Shown here piece after piece: positions 13,049-25,110 of a stretch of DNA of 64,000 bases; position 1 is the first letter of the stretch; each line of letters opens with the position of its first letter. This stretch comes from Microcebus murinus (Eukaryota; Chordata; Mammalia; Primates; Cheirogaleidae), in contig NC_134126.1 of NCBI RefSeq assembly GCF_040939455.1, positions 682,001-746,000 on the forward strand, in the 5' to 3' direction. Position numbers and translations under genes: made by a program. The notes below the pieces were generated by a model. It saw nothing but the letters and a program-made list of their open reading frames with translations. It searched no databases and was not told where the DNA came from.

Positions 13049-16000
13049 GCCAGATCCGCACTGCGCCCTGCCTGACCGTCTGCCGTGGGTGAGTGGACAC
13101 AGCCAGATCCGCACTGCGCCCTGCCTGCCCGTCTCCCGTGGGTGAGTGGACACAGCCAGATCCGCACTGCGCCCTGCCTGACCGTCTGCCGTGTGTGAGT
13201 GGTCACAGCCAGATCCGCACTGCGCCCTGCCTGCCCGTCTCCCGTGGGTGAGTGGACACAGCCAGATCCGCACTGCGCCTTGCCTGCCCGTCTCCTGTCA
13301 GTGAGTGGACACAGCCAGATCCGCACTGCGCCCTGCCTGCCCGTCTCCCGTGGGCTAGTGGACACAGCCAGATCCGCACTGCGCCCTGCCTGCCGGTCTT
13401 CCGTGGGTGAGTGGACACAGCCAGATCCGCACTGCGCCCTGCGTGCCCGTCTGCCGTGGGCGAGTGGACACAGCCAGATCCGCACTGCGCCCTAACTGAT
13501 CGTCTGCCGTGGGTGAGTGGACACAGCCAGAACCACACTGCGCCCTGCCTGCCCGTCTGCCGTGGGCGAGTGGACACAGCCAGATCCGCACTGCGCCCTG
13601 CCTGACAGTCTGCCGTCGGTGAGTGGACACAGCCAGATCCGCACTGCGCCCTGCCTAACCGCCTGGCGTGGGTGAGTGGACACAGCCAGATCCGCACTGC
13701 GCCCTGCCTCCCCGTCTCCCGTCAGTGAGTGGACACAGCCAGATCCGCACTGCACCTTGCCTGCCCGTCTCCCGTCAGTGAGTGGACACAGCCAGATCCG
13801 CACTGCGCCCTGCCTGCCCGTCTCCCGTGGGTGAGTGGACACAGCCAGATCCGCACTGCGTGCTGCCTGCCCGTCTCCCGTGGGCGAGTCGAAACAGCCA
13901 GATCCGCACTGCGCGCTGCCTGCCCGTCTGTCGTGGGCGAGTGGACACAGCCATATCCGCACTGCGCCCTGCCTGCCCGTCTGCCGTGGGTGAGCGGACA
14001 CAGCCAGATCCACACTGCGGCCTCCCTGCCCGTCTGCCGTGGGTGAGTGGACACAGCCAGATCCGCACTGCGCCCTGCCTGACTGTCTCCCGTGGGTGAG
14101 TGGACACAGCCAGATACGCACTGCGCCTTGCCTGCCCGTCTCACGTGGGTGAGTGGACACAGCCAGATCCGCACTGCGCCCTACCTGCACGTCTCCCGTA
14201 GGCGAGTGGACACAGCCAGATCCACACTGCGCCCTGCCTTCCCGTCTGCCGTGGGCGAGTGCACACAGCCAGATCCGCACTGCGCACTACCTGACCGTCT
14301 GCTGTGGGTGAGTCGACACAGCCAGATCCGCACTGCGCCCTGCCTGCCCATCTGTCGTGGGCGAGTGGACACAGCCAGATCCGCACTGCGCCCTGCCTGC
14401 CCTTCTGCCGTGGGTGAGTGGACACAGCCAGATCCGCACTGCGCCCTGCCTGACCGTCTGCCGTGGGTGAGTGGACACAGCCAGATCCACACTGCGCCCT
14501 GCCTGCCCGTCTGCCGTGGGCTTGTGGTCACAGCCAGATCCGCACTGCGCCCTACCTGCCCGTCTCCCGTAGGCGAGTGGACACAGCCAGATCCACACTG
14601 CGCCCTGCCTGCCCTTCTGCCGTGGGTGAGTGGACACAGCCAGATCCGCACTGCGCGCTGCCTGCCCGTCTCCCGTGGGCGAGTAGAAACAGCCAGATCC
14701 GCACTGCGCGCTGCCTGCCCCTCTGTCGTGGGCGAGAGGACACAGCCATATCCGCACTGCGCTCTGCCTGCCCGTCTGCCGTGGGTGAGTGGACACAGCC
14801 AGATCCACACTGCGCTTTGCGTGACCATCTGCCGTGGGTGAGTGGACACCGCCAGATCCGCACTGCGCCCTGCCTGCCCGTCTCCCGTGGGTGAGTGGAC
14901 ACAGCCAGATCCACACTGCGTCCTGCCTTCCCGTCTGCCGTGGGTGAGTGGAAACAGCCAGATCCGCACTGCGCCCTGCCTGACCGTCTCCCGTGGGTGA
15001 GTGGACACAGCCAGATCCGCACTGCGCCTTGCCTGCCCGTCTCACGTGGGTGAGTGGACACAGCCAGATCCGCACTGCGCCCTGCCTGTCCGTCCTTCGT
15101 GGATGAGTGGACACCGCCAGATCCGCACTGCGCCCTGCCTGCCCGTCTCCCGTCAGTGAGTGGACACAGCCAGATCCGCACTGCGCCCTGCCTTACCGTC
15201 TGCCGTCGGTGAGTGGACACAGCCAGATCCGCACTGCGCCCTGCCTGCCCGTCTGCCGTGGGCGAGTGGACACAGCCCGATCCGCACTGCGCCCTGCCTG
15301 ACCGTCTGCCGTGGGTGAGTGCACACAGCCAGATCCGCACTGCGCCCTGCCTGCCCGTCTGCCGTGGGCGAGTGGACACTGCCAGATCCGCACTGCGCCC
15401 TGCCTGACGGTCAGCCGTGGGTGAGTGGACACAGCCAGATCCACACTGCGCCCTGCCTGCCCCTCTGCCGTGGGCGAGTGGACACAGCCAGATCCGCACT
15501 GCGCCCTTCCTGACCGTCTGCCGTGGGTGAGTGGACACAGCCAGATCCGCACTGCGCGCTGCCTGCCCGTCTCCCGTGGGCGAGTGGAAACAGCCAGATC
15601 CGCACTGCGCGCTGCCTGCCCGTCTCCCGTGGGTGAGTGGACACAGCCAGATCCGCACTGCGCCCTTCCTGACCGTCTCCCGTGGGTGAGTGGACACAGC
15701 CAGATCCGCACTGCGGCTTGCCTGCCCGTCACACGTGGGTGAGAGGACACAGCCAGATCCGCACTGCGCCCTACCTGCCCGTCTCTCGTTGGTGAGTGGA
15801 CACAGCCAGATCCGCACTGCGCCCTGCCTGACCGTCCTTCGTGGGTGAGTGGACACCGCCAGATCCGCACTGCGCCCTGCCTGCCTGTCTCCCGTGGGTG
15901 AGTGGACACAGCCAGATCCGCACTGCGCCCTGCATGCCCGTCTCCCGTCAGTGAGTGGACACAGCCAGATCCGCACTGCGCTCTGCCTGACCGCCTGCCG

Positions 16001-18242
16001 TTGGTGAGTGGACACAGCCAGATCCGCACTGCGCCCTGCCTGACCATCTGCCGTGGGTGAGTGGACACAGCCAGATCCGCACTGCGCCCTGCCTGACCGT
16101 CTGCCGTGGGTGAGTGGACACAGCCAGATCCACACTGCGCCCTGCCTGACCGTCTGCCGTAGGCGAGTGGACACAGCCAGATCCGCACTGCGCCCTGCCT
16201 GCCCGTCTGCTGTGGGTGAGTGGACACAGCCAGATCCACACTGCGTCCTGCCTGTCCCTATGATGTGGGCGAGTGGACACAGCCAGATCCGCACTGGGCC
16301 CTGCCTGACCGTCTGCCGTGGGTGAGTGGACACAGCCAGATCTGCACTGCGCCCTGCCTGACCGCCTGCCGTGGGTGAGTGGACACAGCCAGATCCGCAC
16401 TGCGCCCTGCCTTTCCGTCTCCCGTGGGCGAGTGGACACAGCCTGATCCGCACTGCGCCCTGCCTGCCCTTCTGCCGTGGGTGAGTGTACACAGCCAGAT
16501 CCGCACTGCGCCCTGCCTGACCGCCTGTCGTGGGTGAGTGGACACAGCCAGATCCGCACTGCGCCCTGCCTGACCGCCTGTCGTGGGTGAGTGGACACAG
16601 CCAGATCCGCACTGCGCCCTGCCTGCCCGTCTGCCGTGGGTGAGTGGACACAGCCAGATCCACACTGCGCCCTGCCTGCCCGTCTGCCGTGGGTGAGTGG
16701 ACACAGCCAGATCCGCACTGCGCCCTTCCTGACCATCTCCCGTGGGTGAGTGGTCACAGCCAGATCCGCACTGCGGCTTGCCTGCCCGTCACACGTGGGT
16801 GAGTGGACACAGCCAGATCCGCACTGCGCCCTACCTGCCCGTCTCCCGTTGGTGAGTGGACACAGCCAGATCCACACTGCGCCCTGCCTGACCGTCCTTC
16901 GTGGGTGAGTGGACACCGCCAGATCCGCACTGCGCCCTGCCTGCCCGTCTCCCGTGGGTGAGTGGACATAGCCCGATCCGCACTGCGCCCTGCCTGCCCG
17001 TCTCCCGTCAGTGAGTGGACACAGCCAGATCCGCACTGCGCTCTGCCTGACCGCCTGCCGTTGGTGAGTGGACACAGCCAGATCCGCTCTGCGCCCTGCC
17101 TGACCGTCTGCCGTGGGTGAGTGGACACAGCCAGATCCGCACTGCGCCCTGCCTGACCGTCTGCCGTGGGTGAGTGGACACAGCCAGATCCACACTGAGC
17201 CCTGCCTGCCCCTGTGCCGTGGGCGAGTGGACACAGCCAGATCCGCACTGCGCCGTGCCTGACCGCCTGCCGTGGGTGAGTGGACACAGCCAGATCCACA
17301 CTGCGCTTTGCCTGACCGTCTGCCGTGGGTGAGTGGACACCGCCAGATCCGCACTGCGCTCTGCCTGCCCGTCTCCCGTGGGTGAGTGGACACAGCCAGA
17401 TCCACACTGCGTCCTGCCTGCCCGTCTGCCGTGGGTGAGTGGACACAGCCAGATCCGCACTGCGCCCTGCCTGACCTTCTCCCGTGGGTGAGTGGACACA
17501 GCCAGATCCGCACTGCGCCTTGCCTGCCCGTCTCACGTGGGTGAGTGGACACAGCCAGATCCGCACTGCGCCCTACTTGCACGTCTCCCGTGGGTGAGTG
17601 GACACAGCCAGATGCGCACTGCACCCTGCCTGTCCGTCCTTCGTGGATGAGTGGACACCGCCAGATCCGCACTGCGCCCTGCCTGCCCGTCTCCCGTGGG
17701 TGAGTGGACACAGCCAGATCCGCACTGCGCTCTGCCTGCCCGTCTCCCGTCAGTGAGTGGACACAGCCAGATCCGCACTGCGCCCTGCCTGACCGTATGC
17801 TGTCGGTGAGTGGACACAGCCAGATCCGCACTGCTCCCTGCCTGCCCGTCTGCCGTGGGCGAGTGGACACAGCCCGATCCGCACTGCGCCCTGCCTGACC
17901 GTCTGCCGTGGGTGAGTGGACACAGCCAGATCCGCACTGCGCCCTGCCTGCCCGTCTGCCGTGGGCGAGTGGACACTGCCAGATCCGCACTGCGCCCTGC
18001 CTGACGGTCAGCCGTGGGTGAGTGGACACAGCCAGATCCACACTGCGCCCTGCCTGCCCCTCTGCCGTGGGCGAGTGGACACAGCCAGATCCGCACTGCG
18101 CCCTGCCTGCCCGTCTCCCGTGGGTGAGTGGACACAGCCAGATCCGCACTGCGCCTTGCCTGCCCGTCTCCTGTCAGTGAGTGGACACAGCCAGATCCGC
18201 ACTGCGCCCTGCCTGCCCGTCTCCCGTGGGCGAGTGGACACA
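13049..18242 (+). repeat. 5,194-bp higher-order unit C, copy 2
   Basis: Tandem partner of 7,855-13,048. Only three substitutions were noticed: C at 12,004 against A at 17,198, C at 12,383 against T at 17,577, and G at 12,641 against T at 17,835. This makes it one of the youngest large duplications in the window, unless it is an assembly artefact. Other differences may have been missed by eye. Confidence 0.93.
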
Positions 18243-21200
18243 GCCAGATCCGCACTGCGCCCTGCCTGCCGGTCTTCCGTGGGTGAGTGGACACAGCCAG
18301 ATCCGCACTGCGCCCTGCCTGCCCGTCTGCCGTGGGCGAGTGGACACAGCCAGATCCGCACTGCGCCCTACCTGATCGTCTGCCGTGGGTGAGTGGACAC
18401 AGCCAGAACCACACTGCGCCCTGCCTGCCCGTCTGCCGTGGGCGAGTGGACACAGCCAGATCCGCACTGCGCCCTGCCTGACAGTCTGCCGTCGGTGAGT
18501 GGACACAGCCAGATCCGCACTGCGCCCTGCCTAACCGCCTGCCGTGGGTGAGTGGACACAGCCAGATCCGCACTGCGCCCTGCCTCCCCGTCTCCCGTCA
18601 GTGAGTGGACACAGCCAGATCCGCACTGCACCTTGCCTGCCCGTCTCCCGTCAGTGAGTGGACACAGCCAGATCCGCACTGCGCCCTGCCTGCCCGTCTC
18701 CCGTGGGTGAGTTGACACAGCCAGATCCGCACTGCGTGCTGCCTGCCCGTCTCCCGTGGGCGAGTCGAAACAGCCAGATCCGCACTGCGCGCTGCCTGCC
18801 CGTCTATCGTGGGCGAGTGGACACAGCCATATCCGCACTGCGCCCTGCCTGCCCGTCTGCCGTGGGTGAGCGGACACAGCCAGATCCACACTGCGCCCTG
18901 CCTGCCCGTCTGCCGTGGGTGAGTGGACACAGCCAGATCCGCACTGCGCCCTGCCTGACTGTCTCCCGTGGGTGAGTGGACACAGCCAGATCCGCACTGC
19001 GCCTTGCCTGCCCGTCTCCAGTGGGCGAGCGGACACAGCCAGATCCGCACTGCGCCCTGCCTAACCGCCTGCCGTGGGTGAGTGGACACAGCCAGATCCG
19101 CACTGCGCCCTGCCTAACCGCATGCCGTCGGTGAGTGGACACAGCCAGATCCGCACTGCGCCCTGCCTAACCGCCTGCCGTGGGTGAGTGGACACAGCCA
19201 GATCCGCACTGCGCCCTGCCTCCCCGTCTCCCGTCAGTGAGTGGACACAGCCAGATCCGCACTGCACCTTGCCTGCCCGTCTCCCGTCAGTGAGTGGGCA
19301 CAGCCAGATCCGCACTGCGCCCTGCCTGCCCGTCTCCCGTGGGTGAGTGGACACAGCCAGATCCGCACTGCGTGCTGCCTGCCCGTCTCCCTTGGGCGAG
19401 TCGAAACAGCCAGATCCGCACTGCGCGCTGCCTGCCCGTCTGTCGTGGGCGAGTGGACACAGCCAGATCCGCACTGCGCCCTGCCTGACTGTCTCCCGTG
19501 GGTGAGTGGACACAGCCAGATCCGCACTGCGCCTTGCCTGCCCGTCTCACGTTGGTGAGTGGACACAGCCAGATCCGCACTGCGCCCTACCTGCCCGTCT
19601 CCCGTAGGCGAGTGGACACAGCCAGATCCACACTGCGCCCTGCCTGCCCGTCTGCCGTGGGCGAGTGCACACAGCCAGATCCGCACTGCGCACTACCTGA
19701 CCGTCTGCTGTGGGTGAGTCGACACAGCCAGATCCGCACTGCGCCCTGCCTGCCCATCTGTCGTGGGCGAGTGGACACAGCCAGATCCGCACTGCGCCCT
19801 GCCTGCCCTTCTGCCGTGGGTGAGTGGACACAGCCAGATCCGCACTGCGCCCTGCCTGACCGTCTGCCGTGGGTGAGTGGACACAGCCAGATCCACACTG
19901 CGCCCTGCCTGCCCGTCTGCCGTGGGCTTGTGGTCACAGCCCGATCCGCACTGCGCCCTGCCTGACCGTCTGCCGTGGGCGAGTGGACACAGCCAGATCC
20001 GCACTGCGCCCTGCCTTCCCATCTGCCGTGGGCGAGTGGACACAGCCAGATCCGCACTGCGCCCTGCCTGACCGTCTGACGTGGGTGAGTGGACACAGCC
20101 AGATCCACAATGCGCCCTCTCTCCCCCTCTGCCGTGGGCGAGTGGAAACAGCCAGATCCGCACTTTGCCCTGCCTGACCGTATGCCGTGGGTGAGTGAAC
20201 ACAGCCAGATCCGCACTGCGCCATGCCTGCCCGTCTCCCGTGGGCGAGTGGACACAGCCAGATCCGCACTGCGCCCTGCCTGCCCGTCTCCAGTGGGCGA
20301 GCGGACACAGCCAGATCCGCACTGCGCCCTGCCTAACCGCCTGCCGTGGGTGAGTGGACACAGCCAGATCCGCACTGCGCCCTGCCTAACCGCCTGCCGT
20401 GGGTGAGTGGACACAGCCAGATCCGCACTGCGCCCTGCCTGCCCGTCTCCCGGGGGCGAGTGGACACAGCCAGATCCGCACTGCGCCCTGCCTGCCCTTC
20501 TGCCGTGGGTGAGTGGACACAGCCAGATCCGCACTGCACCCTACCTGACCATATGCCGTGGGTTTGTGGACACAGCCAGATCCGCACTGCGCCTTGCCTG
20601 CCCGTCTCCCGTCAGTGAGTGGACACAGCCAGATCCGCACTGCGCGCTGCCTGCCCGTCTCCCGTGGGTGAGTGGACACAGCCAGATCCGCACTGCGCCC
20701 TGCCTGCCCGTCTCCAGTGGGCGTGTGGACACAGCCAGATCCACACTGCGCCCTGCCTGCCCGTCTGCCGTGGGTGAGTGGACACAGCCAGATCCGCACT
20801 GCGCCCTGCCTGACCGTCCTCCGTGGGTGTGTGGACACAGCAATATCCGCACTGCGCCCTGCCTGCCCGTCTCCCGTGGGTGAGTGGACACAGCCAGATC
20901 CGCACTGCACCTTGCCTGCCCGTCTCCCGTCAGTGAGTGGCCACAGCCAGATCCGCACTGTGCCCTGCCTGCCCGTCTTCCGTGGGTGAGTGGACACAGC
21001 CAGATCCGCACTGCGCGCTGCCTGCCCGTCTCCCGTGGGCGAGTAGAAACAGCCAGATCCGCACTGCGCGCTGCCTGCCCCTCTGTCGTGGGCGAGTGGA
21101 CACAGCCATATCCGCACTGCGCTCTGCCTGCCCGTCTGCCGTGGGTGAGTGGACACAGCCAGATCCACACTGCGCTTTGCGTGACCATCTGCCGTGGGTG

Positions 21201-22900
21201 AGTGGACACCGCCAGATCCGCACTGCGCCCTGCCTGCCCGTCTCCCGTGGGTGAGTGGACACAGCCAGATCCACACTGCGTCCTGCCTGCCCGTCTGCCG
21301 TGGGTGAGTGGAAACAGCCAGATCCGCACTGCGCCCTGCCTGACCGTCTCCCGTGGGTGAGTGGACACAGCCAGATCCGCACTGCGCCTTGCCTGCCCGT
21401 CTCACGTAGGTGAGTGGACACAGCCAGATCCGCACTGCGCCCTACCTGCACGTCTCCCGTGGGTGAGTGGACACAGCCAGATGCGCACTGCACCCTGCCT
21501 GTCCGTCCTTCGTGGATGAGTGGACACCGCCAGATCCGCACTGCGCCCTGCCTGCCCGTCTCCCGTGGGTGAGTGGACACAGCCAGATCCGCACTGCGCC
21601 CTGCCTGCCCGTCTCCCGTCAGTGAGTGGACACAGCCAGATCCGCACTGCGCCCTGCCTTACCGTCTGCCGTCGGTGAGTGGACACAGCCAGATCCGCAC
21701 TGCGCCCTGCCTGCCCGTCTGCCGTGGGCGAGTGGACACAGCCCGATCCGCACTGCGCCCTGCCTGACCGTCTGCTGTGGGTGAGTGGACACAGCCAGAT
21801 CCGCACTGCGCCCTGCCTGCCCGTCTGCCGTGGGCGAGTGGACACTGCCAGATCCGCACTGCGCCCTGCCTGACGGTCAGCCGTGGGTGAGTGGACACAG
21901 CCAGATCCACACTGCGCCCTGCCTGCCCCTCTGCCGTGGGCGAGTGGACACAGCCAGATCCGCACTGCGCCCTTCCTGACCGTCTGCCGTGGGTGAGTGG
22001 ACACAGCCAGATCCGCACTGCGCGCTGCCTGCCCGTCTCCCGTGGGCGAGTGGAAACAGCCAGATCCGCACTGCGCGCTGCCTGCCCGTCTTTCGTGGGC
22101 GAGTGGACACAGCCATATCCGCACTGCGCCCTGCCTGCCCGTCTGCCGTGGGTGAGTGGACACAGCCAGATCCGCACTGCGCCCTGCCTGACCCTCTCCC
22201 GTGGGTGAGTGGACACAGCCAGATCCGCACTGCGCCCTGCCTGCCTGTCTCCCGTGGGTGAGTGAACACAGCCAGATCCGCAGTGCGCCCTGCCTGCCCT
22301 TCTCCCGTGGGTGAGTGGACACAGCCAGATCCGCACTGCGCGCTGCCTGCCCGTCTCCTGTTGGCGAGTGGACACAGCCATATCCGCACTGCGCGCTGCC
22401 TGCCCGTCTGTCGTGGGCGAGTGGACACAGCCATATCCGCACTACGCCCTGCCTGACCGTCTGCCGTCGGTGAGTGGACACAGCCAGATCCACACTGCGC
22501 CCTGCCTGCCCGTCTGCCGTGGGCGAGCGGACACAGCCAGATCCGCACTGCGCCCTGCCTGACCGTCTGCCGTAGGTGAGTGGACACAGCCAGATCCGCA
22601 CTGCGCCCTGCCAGCCCGTCTGCCGTGGGCGACTGGACACAGCCAGATCCGCACTGCGCCCTGCCTGACCGTCTGCTGTGGGTGAGTGGACACAGCCAGA
22701 TCCGCACTGCGCCCTTCCTGACCGTCTCCCGTGGGTGAGTGGACACAGCCAGATCCGCACTGCGGCTTGCCTGCCCTTCACACGTGGGTGAGTGGACACA
22801 GCCAGATCCGCACTGCGCCCTACCTGCCCGTCTCTCGTTGGTGAGTGGACACAGCCAGATCCGCACTGCGCTCTGCCTGACCGCCTGCCGTTGGTGAGTG
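18243..22900 (+). repeat. Rearranged third version of unit C, left half
   Basis: Successive stretches align to unit C copy 2 at changing offsets: about 18,243-19,015 at 4,876 bp (92 monomers), 19,470-19,940 at 5,406 bp (102), and 20,990-21,400 at 6,360 bp (120). Further on, to about 22,000, the offset is 6,466 bp (122). Between them, 19,940-20,600 resembles 4,250-4,900 at 15,688 bp (296 monomers). All steps are whole monomers. About 22,050-22,900 is satellite with no clear single partner. Sequence identity to unit C is visibly lower than between copies 1 and 2. Confidence 0.8.
18490..19466 (+). repeat. 636-bp (12-monomer) local duplication
   Basis: About 18,490-18,830 recurs at 19,126-19,466, offset 636 bp (12 x 53). 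Both copies show the tail CCTCCCCGTCTCCCGTCAG (18,583 and 19,219) followed by a CTGCACCTTGCC core, then a TGCGTGCTGCC core and a GAGTCGAAACAGCC start. The second copy has GGGCACAGCC near 19,296 where the first has GGACACAGCC. Confidence 0.8.
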
Positions 22901-25110
22901 GACACAGCCAGATCCGCACTGCGCCCTGCCTGACCATCTGCCGTGCGTGAGTGGACACAGCCAGATCCGCACTGCGCCCTGCCTGACCGTCTGCCGTGGG
23001 TGAGTGGACACAGCCAGATCCACACTGCGCCCTGCCTGCCCCTGTGCCGTGGGCGAGTGGACACAGCCAGATCCGCACTGCGCCGTGCCTGACCGTCTGC
23101 CGTGGGTGAGTGGACACAGCCAGATCCACACTGCGCCCTGCCTGCCCGTCTGCCGTGGGCGAGCGGACAGAGCCAGATCCGCACTGCGCCCTGCCTGACC
23201 GTCTGCCGTAGGCGAGTGGACACAGCCAGATCCGCACTGCGCCCTGCCTGCCCGTCTGCTGTGGGTGAGTGGATACAGCCAGATCCACACTGCGTCCTGC
23301 CTGTCCCTATGATGTGGGCGAGTGGACACAGCCAGATCCGCACTGCGCCCTGCCTGACCGTCTGCCGTGGGTGAGTGGACACAGCCAGATCTGCACTGCG
23401 CCCTGCCTGACCGCCTGCCGTGGGTGAGTGGACACAGCCAGATCCGCACTGCGCCCTGCCTTTCCGTCTCCCGTGGGCGAGTGGACACAGCCTGATCCGC
23501 ACTGCGCCCTGCCTGCCCTTCTGCCGTGGGTGAGTGTACACAGCCAGATCCGCACTGCGCCCTGCCTGACCGCCTGTCGTGGGTGAGTGGACACAGCCAG
23601 ATCCGCACTGCGCCCTGCCTGACCGCCTGTCGTGGGTGAGTGGACACAGCCAGATCCGCACTGCGCCCTGCCTGCCCGTCTGCCGTGGGTGAGTGGACAC
23701 AGCCAGATCCACACTGCGCCCTGCCTGCCCGTCTGCCGTGGGTGAGTGGACACAGCCAGATCCGCACTGCGCCCTTCCTGACCATCTCCCGTGGGTGAGT
23801 GGACACAGCCAGATCCGCACTGCGGCTTGCCTGCCCGTCACACGTGGGTGAGTGGACACAGCCAGATCCGCACTGCGCCCTACCTGCCCGTCTCCCGTTG
23901 GTGAGTGGACACAGCCAGATCCGCACTGCGCCCTGCCTGACCGTCCTTCGTGGGTGAGTGGACACCGCCAGATCCGCACTGCGCCCTGCCTGCCCGTCTC
24001 CCGTGGGTGAGTGGACACAGCCCGATCCGCACTGCGCCCTGCCTGCCCGTCTCCCGTCAGTGAGTGGACACAGCCAGATCCGCACTGCGCTCTGCCTGAC
24101 CGCCTGCCGTTGGTGAGTGGACACAGCCAGATCCGCTCTGCGCCCTGCCTGACCGTCTGCCGTGGGTGAGTGGACACAGCCAGATCCGCACTGCGCCCTG
24201 CCTGACCGTCTGCCGTGGGTGAGTGGACACAGCCAGATCCACACTGCGCCCTGCCTGCCCCTGTGCCGTGGGCGAGTGGACACAGCCAGATCCGCACTGC
24301 GCCGTGCCTGACCGTCTGCCGTGGGTGAGTGGACACAGCCAGATCCACACTGCGCTTTGCCTGACCGTCTGCCGTGGGTGAGTGGACACCGCCAGATCCG
24401 CACTGCGCTCTGCCTGCCCGTCTCCCGTGGGTGAGTGGACACAGCCAGATCCACATTGCGTCCTGCCTGCCCGTCTGCCGTGGGTGAGTGGACACAGCCA
24501 GATCCGCACTGCGCCCTGCCTGACCTTCTCCCGTGGGTGAGTGGACACAGCCAGATCCGCACTGCGCCTTGCCTGCCCGTCTCACGTGGGTGAGTGGACA
24601 CAGCCAGATCCGCACTGCGCCCTACCTGCACGTCTCCCGTGGGTGAGTGGACACAGCCAGATGCGCACTGCACCCTGCCTGTCCGTCCTTCGTGGATGAG
24701 TGGACACCGCCAGATCCGCACTGCGCCCTGCCTGCCCGTCTCCCGTGGGTGAGTGGACACAGCCAGATCCGCACTGCGCCCTGCCTGCCCGTCTCCCGTC
24801 AGTGAGTGGACACAGCCAGATCCGCACTGCGCCCTGCCTGACCGTCTGCTGTCGGTGAGTGGACACAGCCAGATCCGCACTGCGCCCTGCCTGCCCGTCT
24901 GCCGTGGGCGAGTGGACACAGCCCGATCCGCATTGCGCCCTGCCTGACCGTCTGCCGTGGGTGAGTGGACACAGCCAGATCCGCACTGCGCCCTGCCTGC
25001 CCGTCTGCCGTGTGCGAGTGGACACTGCCAGATCCGCACTGCGCCCTGCCTGACGGTCAGCCGTGGGTGAGTGGACACAGCCAGAACCACACTGCGCCCT
25101 GCCTGCCCCT
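22900..25110 (+). repeat. Third version of unit C, right half
   Basis: Aligns with about 15,850-18,060 at a constant offset of 7,049 bp (133 monomers). Shared markers include the CCCTATGATGTGGGCG tail (16,257 and 23,306), a pair of adjacent GACCGCCTGTCGTGG tails, the CGCTCTGCGCC core (about 17,087 and 24,136), and the GATGCGCACTGCACC plus TTCGTGGATGAG pair. Substitutions are more frequent than between copies 1 and 2. Confidence 0.85.
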
